The notes below the pieces were generated by a model. That model saw only the letters and a list, made by a program, of their open reading frames with translations. It was not told the origin of the DNA and did no database searches. Source: Lachnotalea glycerini (GTDB lineage Bacteria > Bacillota > Clostridia > Lachnospirales > Lachnospiraceae). From it: a DNA stretch of 64,000 bases. The position numbers and the translations under genes are program-made. This document shows, one piece after another, positions 27,686 to 36,621 of the stretch. The DNA lies in contig NZ_QICS01000001.1 in the NCBI RefSeq assembly GCF_003201285.1, positions 892,678 to 956,677 on the forward strand, in the 5' to 3' direction. Position 1 is the first letter of the stretch. Every line of letters begins with the position of its first letter.

Positions 27686-29479
27686 TTAAACCCGGTATTT
27701 ACTTAAATCTTCCTGAAAATTCTTTATCATTTTATCAAAAACTACGATTTGCTTAGTAAGCTCTGTAATCTGATCTACATAAATTGCTACATTTGAACTG
27801 GCCTCTTCGGTTGCCGCCGAATTTTCTTCTGCTATAGCTGCTAGGTTTTGAATACCATCAAATACCTTTGTAATATTATCAGCCTCTATCTTTAAATTAT
27901 GCGAGGTTTGTATCATTAATTCGGATACAGACTTTAATCTGTCATTTGACAGTTTAGAAGTTCCTACTGCATCAGTAAGCTTAGTATTTTGTTGCTCTAA
28001 TACCACATATTGAACATCAATTGCTTCTACCACATTACTAATGCTTGTTATGAAATTAGTCAGGCTGCTATTAATTTGTTCTACTGCCTGGTTCGTCTCC
28101 TCCGATAGCTTTTTAACTTCTTCTGCTACTACTGCAAAGCCTTTACCTGATTCACCAGCTCTTGCCGCCTCTATGGAAGCATTTAATGCAAGCAAGTTAA
28201 TTTGATGTGCAATAGCCGAAACAATTGATACAATTTTCGTAATATTAGTAGCATTATCCTTTAACTCATTACCGCTTCTTCTAATTTCGCTAAACTTATG
28301 TAAAACTGAATCAATCTCGGTAGCAGTCAACTTCACATTATGAAAACTTTCTTCTATTCCTACTACAGCATCTTCAATCTTATCTTTATTCTCCTGACTG
28401 TCATTGGATATCTGAGTTACATTTTCAATACTTTCACTTAACACAACAATTGCTTTACCTGTATCCTCCGCCTGGTTGGTTGCAGCTACAGCTACCTCAT
28501 CCAAAACGTCTGTAATATCATTAGATGCGCTTTGCATTGTATTTGCAATATTTTCTATTGCTGAATTAAACGTGTTCATTTCATCTACAATTGCATTAAA
28601 TCCAATAAAGTCTTTCTGAACCTCTATTTTTAATTCATTTAATTCATCCATAAATATTTCATACTTATCTTTTGATTTCAAAATAACAGGTTCTGCATAA
28701 TTTCGATTTCTTAATTTCTTAATTTCTTCAAAAATCAATTCAATTGGACGATTAAATAATTTTGATGTAAAAAATGCAGCAACAAAAGTGACCCCACTTA
28801 TAATGAGCGAATATATCGTACTAATTGGCATAATCAAGGTAATGATTAAGACAATTAGTGTGTTTAGCAACGCTGCCTTAACAGAAACATCCGTAATTAT
28901 GCCAAAAGAAAATAAAAGATTCCATCTAAATTTCTTTTTTGTTTGTATTTCTTTTTCAAAGGTTAATTTTAGCTGAAGCTCACCATCTTTTTGACTAACA
29001 AAATCAACTTTAATCTCTTCATGAAAATATTTGGACACACCACTGATTAGACCTGCTAAGTAATCTCCCATAGCTCTCTTTGAACGGTAGGTAAAAATAA
29101 CCTCTTTTGCTGATATCGGTGTAATATCTAGAATGGGCGGTACTGCACCCTTAATACGTTTTACAACAATCACATGAACGTCATTCATTGATTTCAAAAA
29201 CTGATATGCTGTATCATGTCTAAAAAATCCTGGATAATTCGTACTAAAGGTTTTTATATTCTCCTCACCCATGGTTTTCCAGATTTCTTTACTGTCTTTT
29301 CCTACATAACTTCCTATTTTTAATACAATTCCTTTAGCAATTTCATCTTTAACATCCTCTAAAGGAGAAAAAATATAATCACTCGACAATCCATTGCCAA
29401 TCAGAGCATCATTTACTACTTTATCGCCAAACAGCTGCCGTCCAGACTGTACCCACGTTGATACTACTGTTCCTTTCAT
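27686..29479 (-). CDS. H-NOX methyl-accepting chemotaxis protein
   Basis: A 597-residue chemoreceptor with an N-terminal H-NOX haem domain (1-180), two membrane helices (about 195-245), a short linker and a cytoplasmic signalling domain (hairpin tip [20 protein letters not shown]). Starting at the ATG eight bases after AAAAGGAG (MKGTVVSTW), the residues fall on the numbering of Thermoanaerobacter tengcongensis H-NOX: proximal His102, Pro115, Tyr131-x-Ser133-x-Arg135, and distal Trp9, Asn74 and Tyr140. The distal set is the one that stabilises bound oxygen, so aerotaxis (oxygen avoidance) is the likely role; NO sensing is the alternative. The haem domain is cytoplasmic. Confidence 0.95.
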   Translation of the reverse strand: MKGTVVSTWVQSGRQLFGDKVVNDALIGNGLSSDYIFSPLEDVKDEIAKGIVLKIGSYVGKDSKEIWKTMGEENIKTFSTNYPGFFRHDTAYQFLKSMNDVHVIVVKRIKGAVPPILDITPISAKEVIFTYRSKRAMGDYLAGLISGVSKYFHEEIKVDFVSQKDGELQLKLTFEKEIQTKKKFRWNLLFSFGIITDVSVKAALLNTLIVLIITLIMPISTIYSLIISGVTFVAAFFTSKLFNRPIELIFEEIKKLRNRNYAEPVILKSKDKYEIFMDELNELKIEVQKDFIGFNAIVDEMNTFNSAIENIANTMQSASNDITDVLDEVAVAATNQAEDTGKAIVVLSESIENVTQISNDSQENKDKIEDAVVGIEESFHNVKLTATEIDSVLHKFSEIRRSGNELKDNATNITKIVSIVSAIAHQINLLALNASIEAARAGESGKGFAVVAEEVKKLSEETNQAVEQINSSLTNFITSISNVVEAIDVQYVVLEQQNTKLTDAVGTSKLSNDRLKSVSELMIQTSHNLKIEADNITKVFDGIQNLAAIAEENSAATEEASSNVAIYVDQITELTKQIVVFDKMIKNFQEDLSKYRV

Positions 29480-29515
29480 ATGCATTACTCCTTTTATTTA
29501 ATAATAATTATCGTT

Positions 29516-29544
29516 ATTATAGCGCAATTTTCCTTAGGAATCAA
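29516..29544 (-). promoter_or_regulatory. Promoter of the H-NOX chemoreceptor gene
   Basis: Minus strand: -35 TTGATT (29539-29544), 17-base spacer, -10 TATAAT (29516-29521). It resembles sigma-A rather than the motility factor sigma-D. Confidence 0.7.
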
Positions 29545-29596
29545 CATTTTTCGTATTCTAACAAAAGTGACATTTTTTTCGTATTCTACAAAAGGG
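29545..29596. repeat. Two direct repeats upstream of the chemoreceptor promoter
   Basis: The 13-mer TTTTCGTATTCTA occurs at 29548-29560 and 29576-29588 (period 28), each followed by ACAAAAG-like bases. The pair abuts the -35 element, where activators usually bind. No known operator is recognised. Confidence 0.5.
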
Positions 29597-29643
29597 AATA
29601 GCAAAAAATTTTTATTTATTTTCTTTTCTTAAATTATTTTTAG

Positions 29644-30411
29644 TCAAATGCTGATGCTCTTTATGCCAAAATCAAATAAAATTGGTTTTTGAAGTGCAGC
29701 CTGTTCTACGATATCCTCTTTTGAGAAAATATTTTCTGCTTTATCATCCGCAATGATGGTACCATTTGAAAAAACAATCACACGATCCGCCCATTCCCAA
29801 ACAAAATTCATGTCATGCGTAGATATTAACAAAGTAACTCCTTTTTCATGTAATTCATTAACTTGTTTCTTAAATAATTGAATATTTTTGCAATCAAGGC
29901 TCGCAGTTGGTTCATCAAATAAAATTATTTCAGGCTCCATTACCATAATATCTGCTATGCTGACACGTTTTTTTTCTCCCCCGCTTAAATAATGCGGAGG
30001 TCTGGTACTATATTCTTTCAACTCTAATCGTTCCATTATTTCGTCAACTTTTTTTCTTACCGTTTCTTTTTGATAGCCAACATTATATAATCCAAAAGAA
30101 ATTTCTCCCTCAACTGTAGATGCAATCATCTGCTCATCTGGATTTTGAAAAACAATTCCGACTTTCTTACGTAACTCTAAAAGACTGTTTCTTCTATATT
30201 CCAGTTTTTCATTATGAAAGTAGATGTCTCCGCTATCCAACTTAATCACTCCATTTAATGCAAGAAAAAAGGTAGATTTACCGGCTCCATTATTCCCAAT
30301 AACAGCTATTTTTTCACCTGCATTAATTTCCATGTTAACATTATGAATTGCAAATCTGTTTTCTTCATACGAAAAGGTTCCATTTTCCACTTTCAAAATA
30401 TTTTCTGCCAT
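29644..30411 (-). CDS. cbiO: Cobalt ECF/CbiMNQO transporter ATPase
   Basis: A 255-residue ABC ATPase of the energy-coupling factor type: Walker A VIGNNGAGKSTFF, Q-loop GIVFQNPDEQMIAS, signature YLSGGEKKR, Walker B IILFDEPTASLD and H-loop STHDM. It powers cobalt uptake by CbiMNQ. The ATG at 30409-30411 overlaps the end of cbiQ by 19 bases, and GGAAAGGATAGGA provides the ribosome binding site. It is last of four genes under a cobalamin riboswitch. Confidence 0.95.
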   Translation of the reverse strand: MAENILKVENGTFSYEENRFAIHNVNMEINAGEKIAVIGNNGAGKSTFFLALNGVIKLDSGDIYFHNEKLEYRRNSLLELRKKVGIVFQNPDEQMIASTVEGEISFGLYNVGYQKETVRKKVDEIMERLELKEYSTRPPHYLSGGEKKRVSIADIMVMEPEIILFDEPTASLDCKNIQLFKKQVNELHEKGVTLLISTHDMNFVWEWADRVIVFSNGTIIADDKAENIFSKEDIVEQAALQKPILFDFGIKSISI

Positions 30412-31238
30412 ATTCCTATCCTTTCCAGTACTAATATCATAAACATTATGAAACAATAAAATAAGAAAAAGACAATCTGAAGCCTTTTAACCGGCTTGTC
30501 TTTTTCTAAAAACTTAAGATTCCCATTATATCCTCTTGCCTCCATTGCATCAAAACTTTTGGAAGCCTTTTGAAATGCAATGACAAATAAATTAGAACAG
30601 ATTCCAAAAAAAGAATAATAGGATCTTTTTATATTACAATACCCAAGTCTGGTATCTGCCGCTGTTTTCATATTATGATAGGCTTCTAATAAAATAAATA
30701 TAAAACGATAGATTAAATACATTAACTCAATTATAATTTCCGGCACCTTATATTTTCGAAGTACCCCTATAATTTCAAACAAAGGTGTCGACAGACTAAT
30801 CATATACAGACAAGTTATGCTGCATAGAGCCCTCGTACTTACAAGAAAAGCGGTTTTCATACTGGTTTGAGTAACAATTAAGTAACCGCCTAGTATTGAG
30901 ATATTGAAAAATCCAAATTTTTTCTTTGAAAAATCAACTAGCAGAACGAGTCCACTTAACGTAATAAAAAACAGGGGGATGAGAATCAGATTAAAATATT
31001 GCAATGCTTTGAGTTTTCCATGATATAAAGTAATATAGAGCATGAAAACAGCAACAACAATCGCCGTAATTCCATTGGGAGACATTAAACATAGCACAAG
31101 AGATAATACCCCTGTCAACAGCTTTAAATCAGGATTCATATCTACCAATCCTGATTGTACTGCATATTGATCAATGTCCAGTGTCTTTCCCCCATGCTTG
31201 TGATATTTTCTATGTTTTTTATTAAAATGAATGTGCAT
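30393..31238 (-). CDS. cbiQ: Cobalt transporter transmembrane subunit CbiQ
   Basis: A 281-residue ECF T-component with about six membrane segments and the conserved coupling motif ...FDAMEARGY near residue 235, which contacts the ATPase. Its N-terminus is unusually His-rich (MHIHFNKKHRKYHKHGGK, five His in the first 15 residues), perhaps a cytoplasmic metal-binding tail. It follows cbiN by 8 bases and overlaps cbiO. The ribosome binding site AAGAAGG lies rather far (12 bases) from the ATG. Confidence 0.93.
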   Translation of the reverse strand: MHIHFNKKHRKYHKHGGKTLDIDQYAVQSGLVDMNPDLKLLTGVLSLVLCLMSPNGITAIVVAVFMLYITLYHGKLKALQYFNLILIPLFFITLSGLVLLVDFSKKKFGFFNISILGGYLIVTQTSMKTAFLVSTRALCSITCLYMISLSTPLFEIIGVLRKYKVPEIIIELMYLIYRFIFILLEAYHNMKTAADTRLGYCNIKRSYYSFFGICSNLFVIAFQKASKSFDAMEARGYNGNLKFLEKDKPVKRLQIVFFLFYCFIMFMILVLERIGIWQKIF

Positions 31239-31246
31239 TTATATTA

Positions 31247-31555
31247 TTAACCTTCTTTAGAATATTTTTTTCTCGCCACTAAATATCCAAAGCCATAAAA
31301 TAAGATACCTGAGCCAATCGCTGCTTGAAGACAAAATAATAAGCTTTCCGTCTCACCTGGAAGTTCTCCTCCTAAAATTATCTCTGCAATTGGTGTTGCC
31401 CAAGGCTTATAATCTGGCGCAAGTTCAGCTACTACATCTCCTGCTGCATCATCAGCGCCTCCAAAATCCGCATTCTTAGATACAAGAAACGGTATCACTG
31501 TCAATAAAACGCATGCCGCAATCAAAATAACAATAATTTTCGTATTCTTTGTCAT
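31247..31555 (-). CDS. cbiN: Cobalt transport protein CbiN
   Basis: A 102-residue protein with two membrane helices and an extracytoplasmic loop containing GADDAAGDVVAELAPDYKPW, the CbiN signature. CbiN assists metal loading of CbiM. It starts 1 base after the cbiM stop (31557), so translation is tightly coupled. Length is normal. Confidence 0.94.
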   Translation of the reverse strand: MTKNTKIIVILIAACVLLTVIPFLVSKNADFGGADDAAGDVVAELAPDYKPWATPIAEIILGGELPGETESLLFCLQAAIGSGILFYGFGYLVARKKYSKEG

Positions 31556-31556
31556 A

Positions 31557-32306
31557 CTATTTTACCTCCTGTAAAAAACCGATTTCAGAAAGTTCTGGTT
31601 TTGCATAAGTTTCTAAGCCTATGAATACGGCTACCGTCAAAAAGCCCTCAATGATAGCAAGTGGTATCTGAGTCAATGCAAATATTCCTAGAAATTCCAA
31701 TACAGCACCACCTACACCGCTGGTACTGCTGGGGTGCGCAAGCCCTAGCTGAACACTCGTTACACAATAGGTAAATAAATCTCCCAAAGCCGTTGCCAAG
31801 AAAATGGTGACATGCTTATTCAATTTGAATTTCATACCAATCTTATATATGATAAAACTTACTATTGGTCCGGCAATTGCCATACTAAATGTATTCGCAC
31901 CTAGTGTTGTCAAGCCTCCATGTGCTAATAAAATAGCTTGAAATAACAATACAATCAACCCAATGACAGCCATTGTTGAAGGTCCAAATATCATAGCCCC
32001 TAAGCCAGTACCTGTCGGGTGACTGGAAGAACCTGTTACACTTGGAAATTTTAAAGAAGATAATACGAAAGTATAAGCACCTGCCATTGCTAAAATAAGC
32101 AGTGTTTTTCGGTGCTCATTAACCACTTTTTTAATACGAAAGATTCCAGCTGCCAGGAATGGAATACAAATAAGCCCCCAGGCAATACAATAAGCCGGTT
32201 GTAAATATCCCTCCATGATATGCATAGCATTAACTGTGGGTACCATACCAAAGCCTAGTGCCATTCCTGTAAGAATCATAATAACAATTTTTTCCTGCTT
32301 CTTCAT
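31557..32306 (-). CDS. cbiM: Cobalt ECF transporter substrate-binding component CbiM
   Basis: A 249-residue membrane protein. A cleavable signal-like segment (residues 1-27) ends just before [10 protein letters not shown]; in CbiM/NikM the freed Met-His N-terminus contributes metal ligands, and a second His lies in the conserved segment [13 protein letters not shown]. The ATG at 32304-32306 is fixed by AGGAGGG. First gene of cbiMNQO; the cobalamin riboswitch upstream makes cobalt, rather than nickel, the expected substrate. Confidence 0.95.
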   Translation of the reverse strand: MKKQEKIVIMILTGMALGFGMVPTVNAMHIMEGYLQPAYCIAWGLICIPFLAAGIFRIKKVVNEHRKTLLILAMAGAYTFVLSSLKFPSVTGSSSHPTGTGLGAMIFGPSTMAVIGLIVLLFQAILLAHGGLTTLGANTFSMAIAGPIVSFIIYKIGMKFKLNKHVTIFLATALGDLFTYCVTSVQLGLAHPSSTSGVGGAVLEFLGIFALTQIPLAIIEGFLTVAVFIGLETYAKPELSEIGFLQEVK

Positions 32307-32531
32307 TTTTCCCTCCTGTAGTAATGATATCATATAAATATATTGGCCTTTGGCACAAGATCACTTTCACTTAATAATAATTTACATCAATTTTATAAGT
32401 AAGAAAGTGCTTGAGCGAGCCTATAAGCACATACCTCTACCTCGAAGTGTGTATTTTTTAGACGCGTAGTGCCTTTATTCTATAGAATTAATACCTTTTT
32501 CACAATACTGTAACTTGGTTTTTCTATAGAA
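32307..32531 (-). other. Extended cbiM leader beyond the riboswitch terminator
   Basis: About 225 bases separate the terminator from the cbiM ATG with no ORF I can support. The stretch holds two copies of the palindrome TTCTATAGAA (32475-32488 and 32521-32531 regions) and a possible stem GTGCTT/AAGCAC near 32407-32431. Apart from the cbiM ribosome binding site, its role is unknown. Confidence 0.4.
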
Positions 32532-32584
32532 TAAAAAAAATCCACCTACATTCACGTTTTTTACTACGTGATTTGTAAATAGAT
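32532..32584 (-). terminator. Terminator of the cobalamin riboswitch
   Basis: Minus strand: outer 11-bp stem (arms 32574-32584 and 32540-32550, with G-U pairs) enclosing an inner TCACGT/ACGTGA stem, then eight T (32532-32539). It lies about 105 bases after the aptamer, so it is a plausible expression platform. Confidence 0.8.
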
Positions 32585-32690
32585 TTAAAATATATCTTAA
32601 GCAGCTTTTAATAAGCAGCGCTAAGATCTTTAATTTTATTTCTCTATTATAACATGCTGTACTCCGCAGCTTTTATAATCACGTATCAAA

Positions 32691-32872
32691 AGGCAGGTCT
32701 TCTGACTCAGATATCAATGCTACATTTTGCCTTCCCACATTATTGCAGTGACTTTTTGTAAACATAGCTCCATCTTTACAGCGGCGGGACCGTATGGGAC
32801 TTGCACCCATTTCCCTATTATCCTAAACAACATAAAACATTATGCATTAGGCACCTTTTTCATCCGTATTCA
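32691..32872 (-). promoter_or_regulatory. Cobalamin riboswitch
   Basis: The minus-strand RNA shows the family's conserved blocks in order: AAGGTGCC, AATAGGGAAATGGGTGCAAG, CCCATACGGTCCCGCCGCTG, GTCACTG, GTGGGAAGGC, and CTGAGTCAGAAGACCTGCC at the 3' end. It lies upstream of cbiMNQO; binding of adenosylcobalamin or another cobalamin should favour the terminator and shut off cobalt uptake. Confidence 0.97.
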
Positions 32873-32883
32873 ATTCTATATAA

Positions 32884-32912
32884 AATATAACACTTATATC
32901 ATTAAAAGTCAA
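32884..32912 (-). promoter_or_regulatory. Promoter of the riboswitch-cbiMNQO transcript
   Basis: Minus strand: -35 TTGACT (32907-32912), 17-base spacer, -10 TATATT (32884-32889); 10 of 12 matches. The start point would fall near 32877, just at the aptamer's 5' end. Confidence 0.75.
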
Positions 32913-32930
32913 TTTCATTCTTTGTATTTT

Positions 32931-34040
32931 CTAAAAGGATGCACTTATTTTTTTCATTACCTGACTTATTTCTATATGCTGTGGACATTCTATCTCACAA
33001 TGCTTACATGTCCTGCATTGATTTGCTTTTATTTTTATGCCGTTGTATAATTCCTTTGCCTGATCAATCCCAATCACCGCACTTTTATTATATAACTCAA
33101 ACAGCTCCGGTATATTGATACCAACAGGACATGGCAAACAATAAGCACATTTTGTACAACGAACCAAAGCCTGGGTATCAAATACCTTTTTCGCTTCCTT
33201 TAACATATCAAGCTCCTTCGCTTGAAGCATGGAAACGTTGCTTTGATCTGCATAGCAAAGATTATCCTTAACCTGCTCCATGGTACTCATACCACTGAGC
33301 AATAAAGCAACCTCAGGCCTATTCCATACAAAATCCAACGCCCATTCTACAGGTGTTTTCTGATCAGACAAAATCTCTGCCACATTATCGTATGGATTAG
33401 CCAGCTTTCCGCCCAGCAACGGCTCCATTATAATAACACCAAGTCCTTTACTTGCTGCATATTCAAGCCCTTCTAAACCCGCTTGATAGTCTGTATTAAT
33501 ATAATTAAACTGAATTTGGCAAAAATCCCATTTATCATAAAAATCTACGATTTCCTTAAATACCGATAATTCATCATGAAAAGAAAAGCCTATATAACTA
33601 ATTTTACCTGCTTCTCTCGCCTTTTCCATATGTTCAATTAAATTATATTTTTTTATTTTATTCTCTAAACGATCTTTATCCAGAGCGTGTAGTAAATAAA
33701 AATCAATTTTTTCTACCTGTAGCTTCATTAACTGTTCTTCCAAGATTTTATCAAAATCTTCTTCCTGATGAATAGCCCAGACTGGACATTTTGTTGCAAT
33801 ATAAGTCTTTTTTCTATACCCGTCTTGCAAAGCTTTCCCCACAACAATTTCACTTTCACCATTATGATAAGGATATGCGGTATCTACATAATTCACTCCC
33901 TGGTCTATCGCATAGCGAATCATTTCAATAGCTCTTTCCTCATCAATATGTTTGTCCTCACCCGTTACTGGTAATCGCATTGCTCCAAAACCCAAAGCTG
34001 AAATTTTATCTATGATATTCCCAAATTTTCTATAATTCAT
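32931..34040 (-). CDS. Aldo/keto reductase with C-terminal iron-sulfur domain
   Basis: A 369-residue protein. Residues 1-270 form an aldo/keto reductase barrel (DTAYPYHNGESE with the catalytic Asp/Tyr, DFYLLHALD); residues 280-365 carry two clusters of Cys, CTKCAYCLPCP and CRTCKHCEIECP, typical of 4Fe-4S binding. This fused family is common in anaerobic Firmicutes; substrates are not established. It is followed by the cobalamin riboswitch transcript without an evident terminator, so some read-through into cbiMNQO is possible. Confidence 0.9.
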   Translation of the reverse strand: MNYRKFGNIIDKISALGFGAMRLPVTGEDKHIDEERAIEMIRYAIDQGVNYVDTAYPYHNGESEIVVGKALQDGYRKKTYIATKCPVWAIHQEEDFDKILEEQLMKLQVEKIDFYLLHALDKDRLENKIKKYNLIEHMEKAREAGKISYIGFSFHDELSVFKEIVDFYDKWDFCQIQFNYINTDYQAGLEGLEYAASKGLGVIIMEPLLGGKLANPYDNVAEILSDQKTPVEWALDFVWNRPEVALLLSGMSTMEQVKDNLCYADQSNVSMLQAKELDMLKEAKKVFDTQALVRCTKCAYCLPCPVGINIPELFELYNKSAVIGIDQAKELYNGIKIKANQCRTCKHCEIECPQHIEISQVMKKISASF

Positions 34041-34076
34041 GCTTTATCACCTTTCTACTCTTATTTAATAGTATAG

Positions 34077-35414
34077 TTAGTTAATTTTTACACCTTTTCT
34101 CCATGATCCTTTTATATAAAAACCAAATGAAAGCAATGCTCCGATTAACCAGCCAATTGGCCAGGATGTCCAAATACCGGCAGAGCCAAAATATGGTGCA
34201 AGAATATAAGCCAATACAACTCTGATAATTAAATCAGAAAAAGTAGCTATCATAAATACTTTCATAGCACCCGCTCCGCGAAGTATACCGTCAGCTATTA
34301 ATTTAATTGATATTACAAAATAAAACGGCGACACAATCATAAGAAATTGTTTCCCGGCTTTTAATGCTGTAATACTTTCACTATTCATAAACATTCCAAG
34401 CATTTGATTTGAAAATATAAAATATGCAATAAAAAATGGGAATGCCACAAGCATAGACATTTTAATACCCGCCTTAAACCCCTCCTTTACCCTATCATAT
34501 TTACCTGCTCCCATATTCTGGGCACAAAAGCTTGACACACCATTTCCCAGTGTTGTAAAGCTTGTTATGGTAAAGGTATTTAATTTAATAGCAGCAGAGT
34601 ATCCCGCTATAACGGAGGAACCTAACCCATTAATGAGGCTTTGAATAAATATATTTCCTATTGAAATAAAACTTTGCTGTAAAATACTAGGAATAGCAAT
34701 CAAACTAATTTTACGTAGCATTTCATAAGAAAAAATCTGTGTTTTCCCTTCAGTTTTTATAGCCATAACACGCTTTTTGACTGAAATGAGTGCTAATAAA
34801 CATGCAACTCCTTGTGCAATAAAGGTTGCCCATGCAACTCCTGCAACTCCTAAATGAAACTGAATAACAAATAGTAAATCTAAAAATATATTACCTATGG
34901 AAGATGCAATCAGGAAATAAAGTGGAGTCTTAGAATCCCCCAGTGAATTAAAAATTCCTGTTGCAATATTATATAAATATAGAAATAAAAAACCTCCTAT
35001 ATAAATTCTAAGATATAATGCTCCGTCTGTAAAGATATTTTTAGGTGTGTTTATCATAAGCATCAATGCTTTGCTTCCAAATAAGCCGGCGAATGTAAGT
35101 ACAATTGCTAATATAATGGAAGCAATCACAGTTGTTGCAATTGCAGTTTTTACTTCTTTGTATTTTTTGGCGCCAAAAAATTGTGAAATTACAATAGAAC
35201 ACCCTATATTACTTCCAATTGCAATTGCCATAAATATCATAGTGATTGGATAGGATGCTCCGACTGCTGCAAGGGCATCTTCTCCTGCAAATTTGCCTGC
35301 AACAACACTATCAGCTATATTATAAATCTGTTGAAAAATTACACTAATAAACATTGGTATTGAAAATTTCCATAGCACTTCCTGTGGTTTTCCTTCTGTC
35401 AAATCCTTTATCAT
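34077..35414 (-). CDS. MATE family efflux transporter
   Basis: A 445-residue, twelve-helix MATE protein (MIKDLTEGKPQEVLWKFSIP start; repeated MatE motif, e.g. QIYNIADSVVAGKFAGEDAL). It is distinct from the other two MATE genes here. It is transcribed away from the LysR gene at 35668, with a shared 253-bp intergenic region holding a LysR-type operator, so regulation by that protein is likely. Substrate unknown. The reductase gene follows after 36 bases. Confidence 0.94.
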   Translation of the reverse strand: MIKDLTEGKPQEVLWKFSIPMFISVIFQQIYNIADSVVAGKFAGEDALAAVGASYPITMIFMAIAIGSNIGCSIVISQFFGAKKYKEVKTAIATTVIASIILAIVLTFAGLFGSKALMLMINTPKNIFTDGALYLRIYIGGFLFLYLYNIATGIFNSLGDSKTPLYFLIASSIGNIFLDLLFVIQFHLGVAGVAWATFIAQGVACLLALISVKKRVMAIKTEGKTQIFSYEMLRKISLIAIPSILQQSFISIGNIFIQSLINGLGSSVIAGYSAAIKLNTFTITSFTTLGNGVSSFCAQNMGAGKYDRVKEGFKAGIKMSMLVAFPFFIAYFIFSNQMLGMFMNSESITALKAGKQFLMIVSPFYFVISIKLIADGILRGAGAMKVFMIATFSDLIIRVVLAYILAPYFGSAGIWTSWPIGWLIGALLSFGFYIKGSWRKGVKIN

Positions 35415-35577
35415 AATTTCCTCCTGTTATGTATTTTATTATTCACAGCAACTTTAATCGCTTTCCTTGCACAATTACTATGTTCTTAATTACATTCATC
35501 GTTTGCAGCTTGCTAGTTACTCCGATTGGTATTATACTACTTATAATTCAATAAATACAATGCATATTATTAATCTA

Positions 35578-35600
35578 TTACATAGATAACATCTATGTAA
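35578..35600. promoter_or_regulatory. LysR-type operator
   Basis: Perfect 10-bp inverted repeat TTACATAGAT-AAC-ATCTATGTAA; its inner part (ATAGAT-N3-ATCTAT) fits the T-N11-A LysR box. It lies 68-90 bases upstream of the LysR start and between it and the divergent MATE gene, so it may serve both. Confidence 0.65.
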
Positions 35601-35667
35601 CTATACTGTTCTCAATATTTTCAGCAAGATAACCGTCAGAGGGTACACGATACAAGGAGGTATTATT

Positions 35668-36561
35668 TTGTCCGCAAGCTTTGATTCCTATAAAATATTT
35701 TATTATGTTGCCAAATATCAAAATATAACTGCTGCTGCAAAGGCACTGTTTCTTACACAGCCTACAGTCAGTCACTGCATTCATGGACTAGAAGCAGAGC
35801 TTGGGTGTATCCTTTTTTTGCGTTCACAAAAGGGAGTCACACTTACTCCGGAAGGATTGCTTTTATATGAACATGTCTCAATTGCATGTGAACATATTTT
35901 TAAAGCAGAAGATCTAATAAATGCAATGAATTCTCTGTCGGACGGCGTGATTCATATAGGAGCAAGTGAGACAACGCTGCATCATTATTTACTTCCATAT
36001 CTTAAGGAATTCCGCCTCAAACATCCGAAAATAAAATTACAGATTGCAAACAATAATACTCCATCTACGATTGAATTTCTTAAATCCGGCTTAATGGACG
36101 TTGCTATTTTAGTAATGGCTACGGACGAAAAGGATACTGAACTTACCGTTCACAAGCTTGCTTCTTTTCGATATGTTGCAATCGCATCGGATGCATTTAT
36201 GGAACTAAAGGGGCGATCTGTTTCCTTAAGGGAATTATGTGATTATCCTCTGATTTGTATGGAAGCGGGAACCTTTACCAGAAAATTTCTGGATAAATAT
36301 TTTCTTGACTATCATTATGAGTTAAAACCGGATATTGAACTTGCAACTGCCGACTTGATTACTCCCATGGTCAAAAATGATTTGGGTGTTGGCTTCGCTC
36401 CTTATGAATTTGCACGAAAAAGCTTATTAGACCATACTGTATTTGAGTTAAATATAACAGAGAAAATGCCACCGTGTGAAATATGTGCCATTACTAATAA
36501 TGGCAGGCCGTTATCCATTGCCAGTCAGGCATTTTTACAAATGCTTCTAAAGAAAGAATAA
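35668..36561 (+). CDS. LysR family transcriptional regulator
   Basis: A 297-residue regulator: N-terminal winged helix (AKYQNITAAAKALFLTQPTV, about 12-31) and a C-terminal type 2 periplasmic-binding-like effector domain (about 90-295). The start is TTG at 35668-35670 with AAGGAGG seven bases upstream. It is divergent from a MATE pump and next to an aldo/keto reductase, the probable targets. The effector is unknown. Confidence 0.94.
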   Translation: MSASFDSYKIFYYVAKYQNITAAAKALFLTQPTVSHCIHGLEAELGCILFLRSQKGVTLTPEGLLLYEHVSIACEHIFKAEDLINAMNSLSDGVIHIGASETTLHHYLLPYLKEFRLKHPKIKLQIANNNTPSTIEFLKSGLMDVAILVMATDEKDTELTVHKLASFRYVAIASDAFMELKGRSVSLRELCDYPLICMEAGTFTRKFLDKYFLDYHYELKPDIELATADLITPMVKNDLGVGFAPYEFARKSLLDHTVFELNITEKMPPCEICAITNNGRPLSIASQAFLQMLLKKE

Positions 36562-36570
36562 TATTTTTAC

Positions 36571-36605
36571 AGAAAAAAAAGCGGATAAGTCCGATAAGTC
36601 CGCTT
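36571..36605. terminator. Terminator between LysR and GDPD genes
   Basis: 7-bp stem AAGCGGA/TCCGCTT, with eight T on the minus-strand side, serves the minus-strand GDPD gene; the plus strand has a weaker T-run. Confidence 0.7.
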
Positions 36606-36621
36606 CATTTTGAATTCTTCT

